A DNA stretch of 64,000 bases from Margaritifera margaritifera (GCA_029931535.1 JAQPZY010001675.1:4602501-4666500); one strand, 5' to 3'; positions 10,740 through 24,165 are shown, numbered from the stretch's first letter. Numbers and translations: made by a program. The notes: a model not told the origin generated them from the sequence alone.

Positions 10740-13700
10740 GTCCATATACTAGACAAGAATGTGTTCCACTGTCAGTAGGCACTGGCAAGGAATGCACTCT
10801 GTTCGATGTTCAACCCTTCAGGAGGTATTCATTGGTCAGTTAGGTATGCGTGTCCTATACGACAACGACGCGATACCACCTCATTCCTATGATTTGTTCT
10901 ATACGATGGAAGTCACTCTCCAATAATGGGTCGATGTTCAGCAGCTTGTTTGTAGAATTTTCGTTCCCCATATTTTGTCAAGTATGTCGAACATACCCAT
11001 TTATACAATATCTGAAATCATTATATGGAATTTCCCATTCAGAAACTGATGAATGCAGTGTATTTTTCGCTGCTTTGTCTGCCCTTAATTTACCCTTAAT
11101 ACCAATGTGACTAAAGTCCGAACATAATACGTTTTCCACATGTTATGAGGAAATCATATTTCTGTAAGATCTGGGATATTAAAGGGTTGTTAAATTTAAG
11201 GTTTTGCAAAGCTTTCAGTGTGGAAAGGGAATCTGCAAAGACTATAAAATTTGTTTTTTGAGTGGTTTCGATGCAGTTCAGAGATTTAAATATGGCTTTA
11301 ATTTCTGCCGTAAAAATGGAGGACCTATCCGAGAACAGGCTCGAGATTATGCCATGGGGTGTTGCAACGGCAACTGCAACATTGTCTCCATCTTTAAGAC
11401 CGTCTGTATACAGAAACGTATCGCCACGATAGGAAGCTCTGATTTCATTGAACTTACTCTGAAAAACGAGAGAAATGGTAGAGGACTTTTAATATTGGCA
11501 AATATCCAATATTATTTTCGGGGGTTTTAATAACCAAGGCGGTGATCTGGAAAAGAGATTTTTGCAGAATTGGCAAGATTGATCCTTGCAGCCTCTAGAC
11601 GAGGACGAATTCGTATGCTAAAAGATGGAATGAAATTTAATTTCTAAGAAGACAAGATTTGTATTTGGGTCTATGGACGACTTCATGTGCCGGATTAGAT
11701 GGATTTGAGGATAGCATAGTAGTATACTGAAGACCCAATTTCGTTCTTCTAAAATAAAGCGATGGTTCATTTACCTCAACATAAAGGCTTTCTGAAGGGA
11801 AGTTCTAAATGCTCCCACGCAAAGTCAAAGTCCCTGATTTTGTATCGGTTCAAGTATCTGCAGGTAAGCTTTGCGAGCTGATCTGTACACAATGGAGCCA
11901 TAGTAAAGTTCAGATCTTACTAATGACCTGTACTAAAGACCTGTATAACCGAATTAAGGACTTTCGGCATCCTCCCCAGTATGTGTTTGCCACGACTCAT
12001 TAAATCTAAGGCTTTTTTTTACATTTGTCTCTGAGGGATCTATTATAGATTAGTGCGTAGTCAAAAATAATTCCTAAAACTTTGGTCTTTTACAACAGGT
12101 GTGTCAAGATAGAGTTTTGGGTCAACATATATGTAATCGGCAGAAGTGCATACAAGCAGTTTTAGATTTCGAAATTTTGAACCCGGTTTCTTCTCACCAT
12201 TTTGAACTCTGTTTAAGCATACAGTTTACTATGTTGTTAATTATGATGTTGACGTACACACATATCCAGAGGATAACTTTCGGAAAGGGGAGGAGAGGGC
12301 AACCTTAAATCTGAAATATCTATCAAACAATTGGGTATAAATTTAGGCAGGCGGCCCATTGGACCTAGGTTGAATATGCCGTTTTCTCCAAACTTTCTCC
12401 AAGTTAAATACGATGGCTAGTATATGATATTTCTTTATCCAACTTTTCTAATAAATATTTAAAGTCTGACTAGATGATCAATTGTGTTTCTCTGACGTCT
12501 GAGTCCACACTGAATGGCAGACAGCAGTTGTTGAATTCAATATACCAGAGGAGTTTGTCATTTTTCATTCGCTCCATGGTTGTGCAAATGCATCTTGTTA
12601 CTTGTAGGGGTCATGATGGTCCTCACCTGATTTGGGTACTTGTATCACTGTCACTTCTCGCCATGACGGCGGGAAGACGCCAGTTTCCCAAATTGTATTG
12701 AAAATATTTGGTAGTGTATTGAGAGTTGTATCAAGTAAGTGTTTCAAATGTTGATAGTGGATATCCTCTCGTCCTGCTAAAGTGTCATGGCCTCTATCAA
12801 GATAGTCTTGTAGTTCTCTGAGAGTGAACTGTCTATTGTAATCTTCGTCATTAACAGATTAAAAATGTAAAGGAACCTTTATCAGGTTTTTGACACGGCG
12901 GAAGTTCCTAGAATAGTTCTTTGGTGAATAAATTTTGGAGAATGTTTTGGCCAATGCCTTTACAATTTCTGGTAGGGTAATGACCAATTTAACAGATAAA
13001 AAAATAAAATGTTTGGTACAGTTTTTTTTATATTTTTGTCAATGATTTTTCGTATCATGTCCCATAATGATTGGTTGGGTCGTGACCATTTTATAAGATT
13101 TCTTTGAGATCTGGTACAGCTGCTTGTATTTTATACCAATGATTTTCCGCACCATTTTCCATACTGAGTGGTATAGTAGTGACCATGTTAGCAGATTTCT
13201 TTAAGTGCTTTGTACAGCGATTTCTTCATTGTTGCTAATGATTTTCCGCACATACTGATTTAATAGAGGAGCGAGAGTTCACCTATATACATAGGATCTC
13301 TATGTTTTTGACTTGCTCTCTCTTAAAGTCACATTGGGTTTTAGTTCAGTACATACGGTATTTTTTTAGATGTTCATCTGTTGGATTCTCATTGAAATCT
13401 CTAAGGGGACTTTTTGCGTTCCCTGGATGGGTCTTTGCAATCATCATTAAAACCTGGTTTGTTGACACGTTTAGAAACGATCAGCTTTCAAATTTGATTC
13501 GCAGAGGTACTGAAACGTTTCTCAATCTTTTTTATTCAATTTCCCTCACTGGCTACACCCTTGAAGTTTAGTAGTAATACTTTTTAACTATGTTGGAACG
13601 TTGTCACTACTACAGAGGTTGTCACCAACTTCTCAATCAAAGTCATGTAAAAGAAATGTATCGCGGATAGTCAGATCTAAGAACGAGTTGGATCATGTAA

Positions 13701-14230
13701 CAGGCTGCAGGTAGGTATGTGACTTATCATTAAAAATGCAAAAGATTATATGTTTAAGCATAGTGCTCTATTTTATTACATCTGTGATATCTTTCCAGCC
13801 CGAAAATGAATGGTGGTCATTAAAGTCGTCAAGCAAAACAAAAGGTGTTTGTAACTGTTTAATAAGATGATCAATGTTACATTTATTTATTGGAGTGCTT
13901 TTGGGAAGATATAGTGAGCAAAGTGTGAGTGTTTAGTGTATGGACACACAAACGGCTAAACCTGGGATGTACTACTGGTGTTAATTTGGCTGTTAGGAGT
14001 TTAATTATTTATGATGACGAAAACTCTTCCAGCGGCCTTATCAATACTTCTGGAAAAGTTTTTGAAGGATCTGTAATTGTTTAGATTAACTATATCCTTT
14101 TCTTTTATAAAGGTCTCATGAAGAGAGACAGTTATTGGGTAATGTTCTTTACGCAGACGACTGATTTCATAAATATTTGCCTTTAATTCTCGGCGATTCC
14201 ACTATATTATCGTGTTATACATAAGTTTGT
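10740..14230 (-). pseudogene. LINE ORF2: endonuclease, reverse transcriptase and RNase H, broken
   Basis: ORF2 normally nicks target DNA, copies the LINE RNA into it and degrades RNA in the hybrid. The endonuclease starts at about 14,225 (IIWNRRELKANIYEISRLRK) and includes PFVLLDDFNDHHSFSGW (about 13,800-13,850), matching the GDFN active-site region with Gly changed to Asp. RT is seen as WETGVFPPSWREVTVIQVPK (about 12,630-12,690), then an EETGFKISKSKTACMHFC segment (about 12,110-12,210) of the kind that follows the YADD box. I could not read an intact YADD box. RNase H and tail show DFSHIGIKGKLRADKAAK (11,050-11,110) and RRCRIGHAYLTD (about 10,840-10,875). Stops and frameshifts interrupt every domain. 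A roughly 105-bp segment between endonuclease and RT is tandemly repeated. Confidence 0.82.
12975..13255. repeat. roughly 105-bp tandem triplication inside the LINE
   Basis: Three degenerate copies of a unit contain GTGACCATTTTATAAGATTT, then a TGGTACAG or TTGTACAG block, then AATGATTTTCCGCACCAT. They follow one another inside the linker between endonuclease and RT. The copies differ from each other enough to be old. Confidence 0.65.
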
Positions 14231-14299
14231 GAATGGTGGAAGTACGGGACCTCTGTGAGGTTACCCTGGCGCGGTATCAGGGGATCGCCAGTCTCCATA

Positions 14300-15420
14300 C
14301 GTTCTAGACTTCCAAATTTATCAAAGAGCTTGATATGATCTTCTGATCCTTTCGAAAATATAGTAGATTTTTTTTAATTTGCTCTTTTTTCGGTTCTGAG
14401 CACGCAATACCACTGGGACCAGCGGTTTCGCCGCTATTTTTGTGGGCCGGATCTAACTGGTGTTTCGCTAGTAGTTTGGATTTCTTATTTGTCACAGTGT
14501 TGCATTGACCACTGGGGTCAGCGGCTTGATGCTCTTTTTGTGGGCCAGATCTTGTCGGTTTGTCGCTTGTTGTGTTGAGTTTCTTATTTGTCACACTGTT
14601 ACATTGATTACTTGCATTTCTACTTCACTCTCGGTTTGGTACAGAGAGAATATTTGGAAGGTTTCCTCTACAGTCTAACCGCTTTCGCGTAAGATTTGCC
14701 GGCAGTGTTAAGAGGAGCTGTAGCTTCCACAACCTGTCTGGCCTCAGGGAACTTCAGGCCTTTCTTATGTTGCACACGCTGGATCCCCTTCTCGAGTTTC
14801 CAACTGGAGTAATCTCTGGAGTTCGAGAAATGGTCACCTGACAATTCGCGTACGACATTTTCTACTTGCATAACCTTCAATCGAGGCAATCTTATCCACA
14901 CCTGGTGCAGAATGTTTTCTTTTGCAGCGATCTTTGTGGTGATCATACTTCTGGCGGCTGAAGCACCGCAAGGAAATATGGGATAAAATGATCCACTGGA
15001 ATATTCAGGAATCCAGCCATGATCGATGCGGTGAAAGTGGCGCAGTTGAACATCAGTATGTCAATGTTGCTGAGAATCACCTTGCCTTTACGGTAAATGT
15101 TGATTCGTTTCACTTGGGAGACGTTCTGAGTTATGGTATTTTCAAGCATCTCAGTGAGAACTTCAACCATCTAAATCCCTTGATCACACGATACTTCTAC
15201 GCGAGTTAAGAGATTTGTGTGGTGATACCCATCACGGTATCTCCACAAACCGCTTTGAAAGAAGCAGATTGTCAGAATGAACTTTGCAGCTACACTTTGT
15301 ACGTAAGCTAAGGTTACTTTTGGTTCTCCGACCATGCCCTGAATATCTTTTGCAACACAAATGGCAAAAGCTTAGTCAGCTTCTGATTCTCACAAGTTTA
15401 CTCAAAAGATGAGAAATCAA
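14300..15420 (-). pseudogene. LINE ORF1 (gag-like nucleic-acid-binding protein), broken
   Basis: The normal role is to coat LINE RNA in a ribonucleoprotein particle. From N to C, across frameshifts, I read KLTKLLPFVLQKIF (near 15,340-15,380), then SQVKRINIYRKGKVILSNID and IMAGFLNIPVDHFIPY (14,990-15,115), then a zinc-knuckle segment CFSRQKYDHHKDRC (about 14,925-14,970). The second Cys of that C-x2-C-x4-H-x4-C motif is Arg, so the knuckle is damaged. Next come DHFSNSRDYSSWKLEKGIQR and FPEARQVVEA, ending in GKSYAKAVRL (14,668), a typical end of the conserved block. Beyond it the frame 14,304-14,594 holds two degenerate copies of a roughly 35-residue Lys/Ser/Pro-rich unit (TNKK...GPS). At least three frame changes are needed to link the blocks. 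Confidence 0.8.
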
Positions 15421-15709
15421 GGCCAATTTCCTTGACTTAAAGCAGTTTCTTCTTCTAAGTCATTCGTTGAATTATTTCTGATCCTTTTGAGATCTGATAT
15501 CCCTATACAGCTTGTGAATTTGGTTGTGCTTTCCCATAATGGAACACAATTAGTTCGTCCCACGTGTTCCCCACCTGACTCAGAGCACAAGGGAACAGGA
15601 ATTTACGCTGCTTTATTACATTTCTCATGTCAGGGCTACACAGGATGATATACTCGAGCAAAGAAGGATTGTTAGCCGATTCACTCTTAGAAATCATGCC
15701 CTTTGTAAG

Positions 15710-16025
15710 TTTCCAAACATAATAGTATAGGTTTCCCTTAGTTGCACTAGTGACCTTTAAAAGTCAGGAGATGTATGGGAACTGAAGCAGTCACTGAAGC
15801 TTGGTGTGACTGGCCGATTGATCAGACCGGGCCCTTCTGAATGCACGCTTAGACTGAAGTTGAGGCTGAAGTAATGTATAGCACTGGAAAGTCAACAACT
15901 TGGCCTCTCCTCTGCTCGACAACCAGGATCCTCTCCTCCATCAACATAGGACGCAACCCACACCAAACAGGTTGCCTCCATTAGATGCCCCTTACGACAT
16001 GCATCATGGTGTATTGGGCCTATTC
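15710..16025 (-). other. presumed LINE 5' untranslated region
   Basis: A relatively GC-rich stretch lies just upstream of ORF1 on the same strand. Its minus strand contains CATGTCGTAAGGGGCATCTA (near 15,980-16,000), similar to the TGTTGTAAGGCGCGACTAAC block that precedes the SINE at 9.23 kb, and GAAGGGCCCGGTCTGATCAA (near 15,815-15,840). I assign it to the LINE by position; no coding frame is visible. The frame at 15,503-15,697 (minus) between this block and ORF1 is open for 64 codons but shows no motif I know. Confidence 0.45.
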
Positions 16026-16496
16026 GTCATCTCACGGTAGAAAGCAATAAGTCAAGAGCAGATGAAATACACACATTTAATGAGAAGGTGGCTGTGATCT
16101 TAAACATCTCTCCCCTGTATTGATGTAGCTTCTATTAAACAATTAGTCATTTTCAAAGCACAAATTAGCGGGATTTGTGAGTATATATCATACAAATACA
16201 AAACCAGCTGCTCTTCACAAAAAATAATGTAAACGTATGTATCCACTCTTACTTTGCATCTTTTGAAGTGTGCTATGCGTACTAGAAATTCTTGCAAAGC
16301 AATAAAAATATTTTTATTACAAAAAGCACCGCAAATATAATGGATATAGCTTTTCTATTATTCTAAAAAATAAACGTGGTCTGTATGGTATCCATGAAAA
16401 TATGTTGAATATTTGATAGTTACGGAAACAATTCTATTTTAAGGTTTTAAGACCCTAACGTCAATAACTTTACTAACGTGACTGCCACCTTATACC

Positions 16497-16763
<267 letters not shown>

Positions 16764-19700
16764 CAGTAGCATGAGCTAGTTTTATACACAAACAACGACC
16801 GATAGCGATATCAGGCATTATAAATATAAACACAGATGACAGAAATTTCTGAGAGGGTTTAACAATGAAAACTCTTTAAATATTTTACAACGTGCCGCTT
16901 GATCATTTCGACGATGTTAAAGAAATACTGACAGAAACATGAAGCTAGTGCAAAAGCACCATTCAGGTTTATTTAAATTACAAATGTTTATAAACAGTAA
17001 TACATTAAAAAAAATTCCAATAGATGGATGGAGTGAGCATTAAAAATGACTCCTAAAAGTGATTTAAAATGAAATAACATTGTAATGACTCAGTAATGAG
17101 AAAATTATGCTGAGAGAGAAGCAAAAAGCAGCTAAGTTGTGTCCGAAGAATATCTAAAGCCCAAGTAAAGACATAAAAATCAAAAAATTAATTTCATTAG
17201 ATGATGTAACAAATGAGTCAGCAGTATGTCACATCAATCTGAAATTAGAAATAACTCAAATTTGAGATTTTATTTTGAAAATATTTTATTGTCTTGGAGC
17301 TGATGCTAAAATTGTCTGATTTGTGACGATTATAAGTAATAACCTGGGTAAACATTCATCTTTTCCTAAAACGGTTATAAATAATTAAACAACATTCCAT
17401 TTATTGAATAAAATTGTTCCCCTAAAACGATGAAATTTATTATAAATTCACCTTTAAACAAATCAATACTCATAAATCAGCTATGCGTACAAAATCCAGT
17501 AAAGCGACAATATTTAATCCATAGCACGATTGTGCCGCTTCTCAAACTAATTAAATCAGCATTGCCTTTATCATTAAACAGAGAAGTTAAATTGTCATCT
17601 GTCTCCTGATTACCATAGGAAGGCGGAGGTTGGTATTTTAACAGGATGTATCCTTGTAAAACATAAAACCTTGGAAAAGCAAGATAGAAAAATTAAAACT
17701 CCTTGCATGTTACTGTGAACACTGGGATTTATACAAAAAAATTATATTATTTTATGGTTAATGTGGAAATACTCTCAAGCGCATTTTTCAAAACCAAAAG
17801 TGTTTAAATTTCTTTCCTCGCCATTGGAATTCTCCATCAGTATGCCGAAAAAATTCTGTTCTCTCTCTCTCTCTCTCCTTTTGGCTGTAGAGCTTCTTTA
17901 ACATGTGTTTAACTAGTTGATGGCAGGAACTATATGTAGCTAACATCTAGCTGCTACCACAAATCTTAAGGAAATATTTATATCGACGGATGAGAGATAT
18001 GGAACTGTTTGTTTTAGATGCGCTTTAATAGTTCCCGTACTATTGTTTGTCGTTTTGTAGTTACATGGTGCACCGACGCTGAGCTTTGGCAAAAAGTTTG
18101 ATTTCTGTTTAGTATATATGTCCCAGGCAGTAATTCGGCGAATTCCAAACATATTTTGTCACTTTGAGTCACTGGAAAGGCGTCTCGACGAATAAAATAT
18201 TCATGATCTTTAGATGAAAAAACTGACCTGTAATGTCCAAACTTTTTACAGTGGAATCGTTGTATTCCCCGTTGATATTCAGAGTTGACTGTTTATTTTT
18301 GCAAGATTTGTTCAATAAAATCTGTATCGTGGCTAATGGAAAAACGCATTTATGGCATTCCCGGCAATAATCTCCAAACCGCATTTTTTTCCTTCTATTT
18401 ACACAATGTAACATTTCTTTACCAACAAAGCCAGCAGTTAATCTCACCCGGTGCCAAATATTATAATCAGAATAAAATGATATAATTCATATTATGTCTT
18501 ATATTTGAATTCTTAAACTGTTTCCAGCTGATTTAAGTCATTTAAAAAAACACCATTAAAATTGTTATCATTGACAACACAGTCGCACAGCTAATTTTTC
18601 ATAAATATGACAAATATTATGTATTATGCCATTCTCAAATTTTGTTTATATTTCAGATTTATTTGTTTCTATGTGCATTTCAATAGTACCTAATTCAAAT
18701 CCTCCCTGTATCCATGTTATACAATTTGTGTTATTATATTTGGGGGGGGGGGGGTCAATGGGAACCAGTTTAAGACATTTCTGCTTCAATCTCGTTTATC
18801 AAAGCATTGGAGATTATTATGAATGACTTTGAATGATTTCCCTTGAAAAGCTCATCTTCAAGCGCCATTCGGAATGCCCTCGTCTCTTTCCGATGCGAGT
18901 CGAATAATTTCGACTCTCTGAAAGAGACTCGGAGATAATTGTAGCAATACTTCCCATATAGGTAAGTTTTTGGCGGACGCACATCAGACAAGATGTGACA
19001 GATTCTTACAAAATGATAGATGTTGAAAAAGAGAAGAAAAAAAAAACACTCCACGACGTTTCAACAATCAATGAAATACCTGCATTTGTAATTTTTACTG
19101 TTATTCATGAAATTTGTAATTAAAATATTGAAAAAATCATTCGGTTTCAATAGCCTGAAACTGTTGCACACGTTGCTTTAGTAATGACACGTCATCTAGT
19201 CATTGTGGCGTTATTGAAGTTATTATGATATAATAACAACCATGGGTTTGAGGGCACTTCAAAATAACCATTATTTACATCCGAGTTTGTTTCTAGCATG
19301 GGATGGAAAGGCCGAGGACGTTCTGACTGATTAAAGAGCATTCGACACTTGTTCTCCAGCCTCTCGACTATGACTATTTTTTATACCTACTCTACTACTG
19401 CTGCAGTTTTCTCAAACATGCCTTGCATTTCTTGTTGCTCTTGGCACATTTCAAAGTTATGTACCACGACATCTTGGTGCAATCAATTCGATAGCATGAT
19501 TATCACATATAATAATCTCTTCCTTATTCGATCCACCTAGACATTTCTATTTTGTCTCATTGACACAATGTTTTAACTTTAGTTAAAAACCCACCGATTG
19601 AGCGGTTACTCTCAAATCAGTTTCTAAAGATATTAAGGTCAAAATAGTCAGACTGTACCGATTGATATATTTTTCACACTGATTTCCTCATCCAATTGTG

Positions 19701-20480
19701 AACTAAATTCGTAAGTCATTTTAACCGTTTGATAAATGAAGAATTGCCCGAATGTTCTTCGACCCAAGGAATATAGCTGCCTTTGACTACATGAATACTT
19801 CGACGCATACGTAAACCTGATACAAAACTGTTCCATTTAGAAACCAGTTCGGCCTTGCCTTCAAGTGACTACAGCTCTTTTCTTGACTGATGAGGACTCA
19901 TGTGGTTTAACTAAGACAAAGTTTTTATATTTTATCTTTACATTAACGTCTGTTAATACAGGTTTTCGAAGCTACGTTGGGGAAACTGGTTAGCTTTCTC
20001 GTATACAATCTTATCAAAATAATAAATCTTATTGGACCATAATTGAGTGATTTAGACTTTATTTTACAAAGTCCCAAATATTGTATTGACTTTTAATCTA
20101 CATTTCTTATATTCTTCTTTAAACTGATGCTTGAAAATAGCTTATCTCTGACATTAACTTTTCAGTGTTTGCTCAGTCTATTTTTGTGTTCGACGGAAAT
20201 CTCATTTCTGTAGCCTCATACATCAAGTATCTGCAACATTTTGTCAAAATGTCTCTAATATAAATAGATATGGCCCCCTAAACTGACAAATGACCTTGTT
20301 ATTAGAGATTTCTACGTCAGGATATATTTTGTCTATCAAATCATTGCTGTCATAGTTACTTTAACTGGTTTGTCAAGAACAGGAGTAAAGCAGGTTTCCA
20401 TCGACTTCCAGTAGTTGTCTTCATCATGTCACCTTCAAATCGATGTATCATCAAAATCAAATCCTCCTTCCCATCCCTAT
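16764..20480. other. AT-rich DNA, no gene recognised
   Basis: Short simple tracts only: (TC)n at 17,858-17,878 and a G-run at 18,742-18,754. Two minus-strand frames deserve mention. 18,169-18,447 contains FGDYCRECHKCVFP with a Cys-His cluster, and 18,770-19,054 contains DVRPPKTYLYGKYCYNYLRV. Neither matches a family I recognise and neither has a convincing start or splice context. Confidence 0.45.
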
Positions 20481-20872
20481 CTCCATCTTCGCAAGCCACG
20501 GGCGTCAATCACCTACGTTCCTTCTTTATCACCCGTGACTGCCTGTGGTGAGATTTCCTTGTTTTTCATGAATATGCATAAACCTGCTTAACCAATCACT
20601 GCGAGCACGAACAATATTTTCTCCCCATGGTGACCCAACATGACCTTTCACGCTGTTTGAATGAGCCAATCGAAGTTTCACTTCCAAATACAGCCACCTA
20701 TCCACCAATAAAACGGACACTTTCATTGATGTGCAGGAGATTGTTACATCTTGTTGTTGATGACGTATTTTTGTTTATGCGTACTCATGAAAAACGAGGA
20801 AATCTCAACACAGGCAGCCGCGGGTGGTAAAGGAACTTTGTGGACTGTCACCCGTGGCTTCGCGACGATGCC
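20481..20872. mobile_element. 392-bp foldback MITE with roughly 100-bp inverted ends
   Basis: The left arm (20,481-20,583) and right arm (20,773-20,872) are reverse complements with mismatches. Shared blocks are AAGCCACGGG, CCTGTGGTGAGATTTCCTTG against CCTGTGTTGAGATTTCCTCG, and GTTTTTCATGAATATGCATA against GTTTTTCATGAGTACGCATA. The loop is about 190 bp and contains CCAATCA-type motifs but no coding frame. The long inverted arms and small size point to a non-autonomous DNA transposon. I cannot fix a target-site duplication, so the superfamily is open. Confidence 0.8.
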
Positions 20873-21531
20873 CTATCCCTGACGACATACTCCAATAGTT
20901 TCGATCCTGAATTTGAATCTATGGAGAGAAGTCTAAAATATAATTATGATAAGATGAAAACATTATAATAACATTATTTCGCCCAGACGGAAATAATGAG
21001 ATTGTATTGGGAAAACTACATATAAAATTGCATAATCCGCAGCAGATCGGCCTGAACTGGGAAGCATAGTAAGCTTTAGTGGCACAGTCAAGGTTAGTTT
21101 TGTTCCTGAAATACAGATTTTTGGGTCATGAAAGTAGAGGTGACCGGAAACTAGACTAAGCTTTTTGTCACTAAAGTGTCACTTAACATCAGGTGAACAG
21201 TTCATCTCAAACAGATCGTTCGCAAACTTGTTGAAATTAGTTACTTGGGTCTCAAATTCCATATGCTTTCCACAAAAATAACTTGATTAAGATTAGGATT
21301 CATTAGTTTCTCGAGTAAAGCTTATTCTTGTGAGCAATAATTCTTTCTTTAATGGAGTTTACTCACTAATCAGCATGGCTCTGATTTTTTGGCTGGATAA
21401 ACTCACTGGATCACTTTTTGGTGGAGTAAACTCATAGTGGCGGGGTAAACTCATTGTGTGCGTTGGGATTGATTGAAAATCGGCTCCATGTTCTCATATC
21501 AGTCTTTATGCAGAATAAGTGAAAGACAAGA
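20873..21531. other. no gene; short GTAAACTCA repeats
   Basis: Between 21,355 and 21,455 a TAAACTCA or TTTACTCA word recurs four times in an irregular pattern. Nothing else was recognised. Confidence 0.45.
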
Positions 21532-21726
21532 ACTGCGATGACTCAGTGGTTAGCGTACCTGATTCGCCACCGAGAGGGTGTGGGTTCGAATCCTATCATC
21601 AGATTATCCTGGGTCAGCTACTGCGTTGTGTCTCTGGAGAAGGCACTTTACTTTAATTGCTTCGGCACTAAATAGCCTCCATGTGTTGTTGTACCGTAAA
21701 ATTTCAAATCAATCCATACCAAATTT
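21532..21726 (+). mobile_element. tRNA-derived SINE, copy 2
   Basis: The tRNA-like head has GATGACTCAGTGGTTAGCG (A-box region, about 21,537-21,555) and a perfect B box GGTTCGAATCC at 21,583-21,593. The body matches the 9.2-kb copy: CAGCTACTGCGTTGTGTCTC, AAGGCACTTTACTTTAATTG, GGCACTAAA, and a tail with TACCGTAAAATTTCAAATCA. This copy has the better preserved internal Pol III promoter. The intervening tRNA-like stem sequence is too diverged to name the parent tRNA. No poly-A tail is seen. Confidence 0.82.
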
Positions 21727-22530
21727 TTGGGATATGGAGGTATATCATTAAGCGACATGTTTATTTTTATTACATACAAATCGGCATAAAAAACCAACTT
21801 ATTGAAACTGCAAATATGTGCAATGAATAGTACACGATCTAATGACATTGTAAAAAAATGTCACTGCCAGACACGTTTTAAAACGAAGGCAAACGTTTAT
21901 TACATCCATTTTGTGCGAGTGTGAATGGGAAAACAAATAACACGTAACCATATATGAATTGCCTTTTTAAGAATTATATCTTTCCGCCAGACGTATAAAT
22001 CGGCAAATAAACACTGCAGAATCGGTGAGTGGGTCTTAAAAACGCAGATTAAGGGCTTTCCTTTTTTATTGTCCATGGATCTTTTCACTTGGTTCACTTA
22101 CTCGTGTGTTTTTCCTATGATAATAAATTTAAGCATATCAAGAGCTTTACTGAGTAATTAGCCGGTCAGAGGGTGTCACTAATACTGATAGATGGGTTTC
22201 ATGTTGACATGGACCTAACGATTCTGAACAGCTTCGGATCTGAATGTATCGTCCCAATGACAATAATGATAGTTCTTATGCCACGTGTAGAAATATCAAT
22301 TCCGGAATTGAGAGAGTGTTCTTTATTTTCCTCAAAACCTGTTAAATAACAAGTAACCAAAAGTTTTTACCCATATACTCTGCTTCAGTCCAGTATTATT
22401 TTATTTTACAGCTGGTACAAAGCTATACAATAAAAGCACATTCAGTCTTATTGAGTTTTTTCTACCTACTATCAACAACAAAAACAAAACATAATCACGT
22501 AACTGCTACCATGACATCCTTACACCTGTA

Positions 22531-22536
<6 letters not shown>
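21727..22536. other. no recognised feature
   Basis: Mixed AT-rich sequence. Short minus-strand frames at 21,648-21,848 and 21,900-22,097 have no recognisable domain. Confidence 0.45.
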
Positions 22537-22566
<30 letters not shown>

Positions 22567-22631
22567 CATACATACATACATACATACATACATACATACA
22601 TACATACATACATACATACATACATACATAC
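22537..22631. repeat. (TACA)n microsatellite
   Basis: About 24 nearly perfect copies of TACA. Long open frames encoding Thr-Tyr-Ile-His or Met-Tyr-Val-Cys repeats are by-products. Confidence 0.97.
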
Positions 22632-22880
22632 TTAAAAACAGCACCCATTACCTGCCGATGCCGAACGAATTTAACGTTATTTCAAAATCTACACTGTTTG
22701 TGAGTTTGTGCCGTACCTGCATGCAAAGGTTTCCATTATTTCCAAGAAAACGAACATACTTGAGCGAGCTTAAACACATAATGCGTCATCCATCGAAGGT
22801 ATATTTGTTTCTTATTCCCTTTAATATATAAGTTGGACCTATGACGACTTTTTTATAATAAAAGTTAAGTAGCGAGATTT

Positions 22881-23184
22881 TACATACATACATCAAACTT
22901 ACATACATATATGCATACATACATATATACATACATGCAGCATGCATCGATACATATATACATACATAGGTACCTACATACATATATACATGCATGCATA
23001 TATGCAGCATACATACATACATGCAGCATACATACATACATACATACATACATACATACATACATACATACATACATACATACATACATACATACATACA
23101 TACATACATACATACATACATACATACATACATACATACATACATACATAGATACATACATACATAGATACATACATACATATA
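22881..23184. repeat. (TACA)n microsatellite with variant margin
   Basis: A pure core at about 23,025-23,150 is flanked on the left by decayed TACATATA and TACATGCAGCA variants and on the right by TAGATACA variants. It lies 250 bp from the previous TACA array. Confidence 0.96.
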
Positions 23185-24121
23185 CCCTATACTGAGGCAT
23201 ATAACTGTTTCATACAGTTACACGTTGAAAGGCAATCTTTACAATATAATCCCTGGAGCAAATTTACACTTCCTTTTTAATCCTGCAATAGGCTTTTGTT
23301 AGAGATTCAATTTTGTGTGGGCCACCTTGCCCATATGAAGATGCCTGCTTGTTATAAAAATTAGGTCTTATAAAGATATTTGATAACTGCGTTATAAAAT
23401 CATAGCACAACACGACAAGAGATTTCTTTGGTTTAATAAAAAAAAATAGATAAGCGACCAAAGCCATTCCTACCTCTTTTACGCAATTCTTTGACCCACA
23501 ACGAAATTTCTCGAAGTTGTACAGACGACGATGTTTATATGACAGCATTTATAACAGCACAGAAATTTTAATTTTTAGTTCAAACGTGCGAAACATGTAA
23601 GACACCATCCTAATAAAGCTTCAATCCATGTTAACGTATTATTCTGTACTTCTTTATTTGTTCGGACCTTATTGTTTCCTGCATAAACATTAGTTTTTTG
23701 TACAATAATGAATTAGAACAGGTGACGGGTTTCACCAAACTGATGAATCTTTCGCCGTTAGATGAGGCGTGGGCAGACATATTGCCCATACCAACTGCCA
23801 CAGCACCGCCTCATTTCCAAGCAGGAAGGACATTATGAATTCATCTGCTGTCCCAATGAAATTGCCTTTCAATTACATTCAGAACTTCAAATTGTGATGC
23901 AAATGTAGATGGGATATGAACAGGAATGGATATAGCAAGAATCAGCGTTACCCATCAATAAAAGTAACTGCCAAATCTAAGGTACCCTAAAATGGTCAAC
24001 AAAGGATATAGCAAGAATCAGCATTACCTGTCAATAAAAGTAACTGCCACATTAAATATACCCTAAAATGCTTAACAAAGGATAATAACTTAATCTAATT
24101 AATATTGTACATACATTATTG

Positions 24122-24165
<44 letters not shown>

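Larger units (their letters stand above)
10396..16025 (-). mobile_element. near full-length dead I/Nimb-like LINE
   Basis: Reading the minus strand from 16,025 to 10,396, I see a presumed 5' untranslated region (15,710-16,025), a gag-like ORF1 (about 14,300-15,420), then endonuclease, reverse transcriptase and RNase H (about 14,230-10,740), and an A-rich 3' region ending near 10,396. This domain order, with RNase H and a CCHC-type ORF1, is characteristic of the I/Nimb/Jockey group of non-LTR retrotransposons. The 3' end (10,396-10,475) recurs at 33,602-33,675 at roughly 85% identity, which independently marks the terminus. Many stops and frameshifts make it inactive. Two internal tandem duplications are present (12,975-13,255 and 14,407-14,606). 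Confidence 0.85.

Noticed and set aside
18169..18447. Cys/His cluster in a 92-codon minus-strand frame
   Set aside because: CRECHKC alone does not define a zinc-finger family, and nothing around it supports a gene or transposase.
22451..23200. Met-Tyr-Val-Cys and Tyr-Ile-His-Thr repeat frames
   Set aside because: Translation of (TACA)n; open in many frames on both strands.
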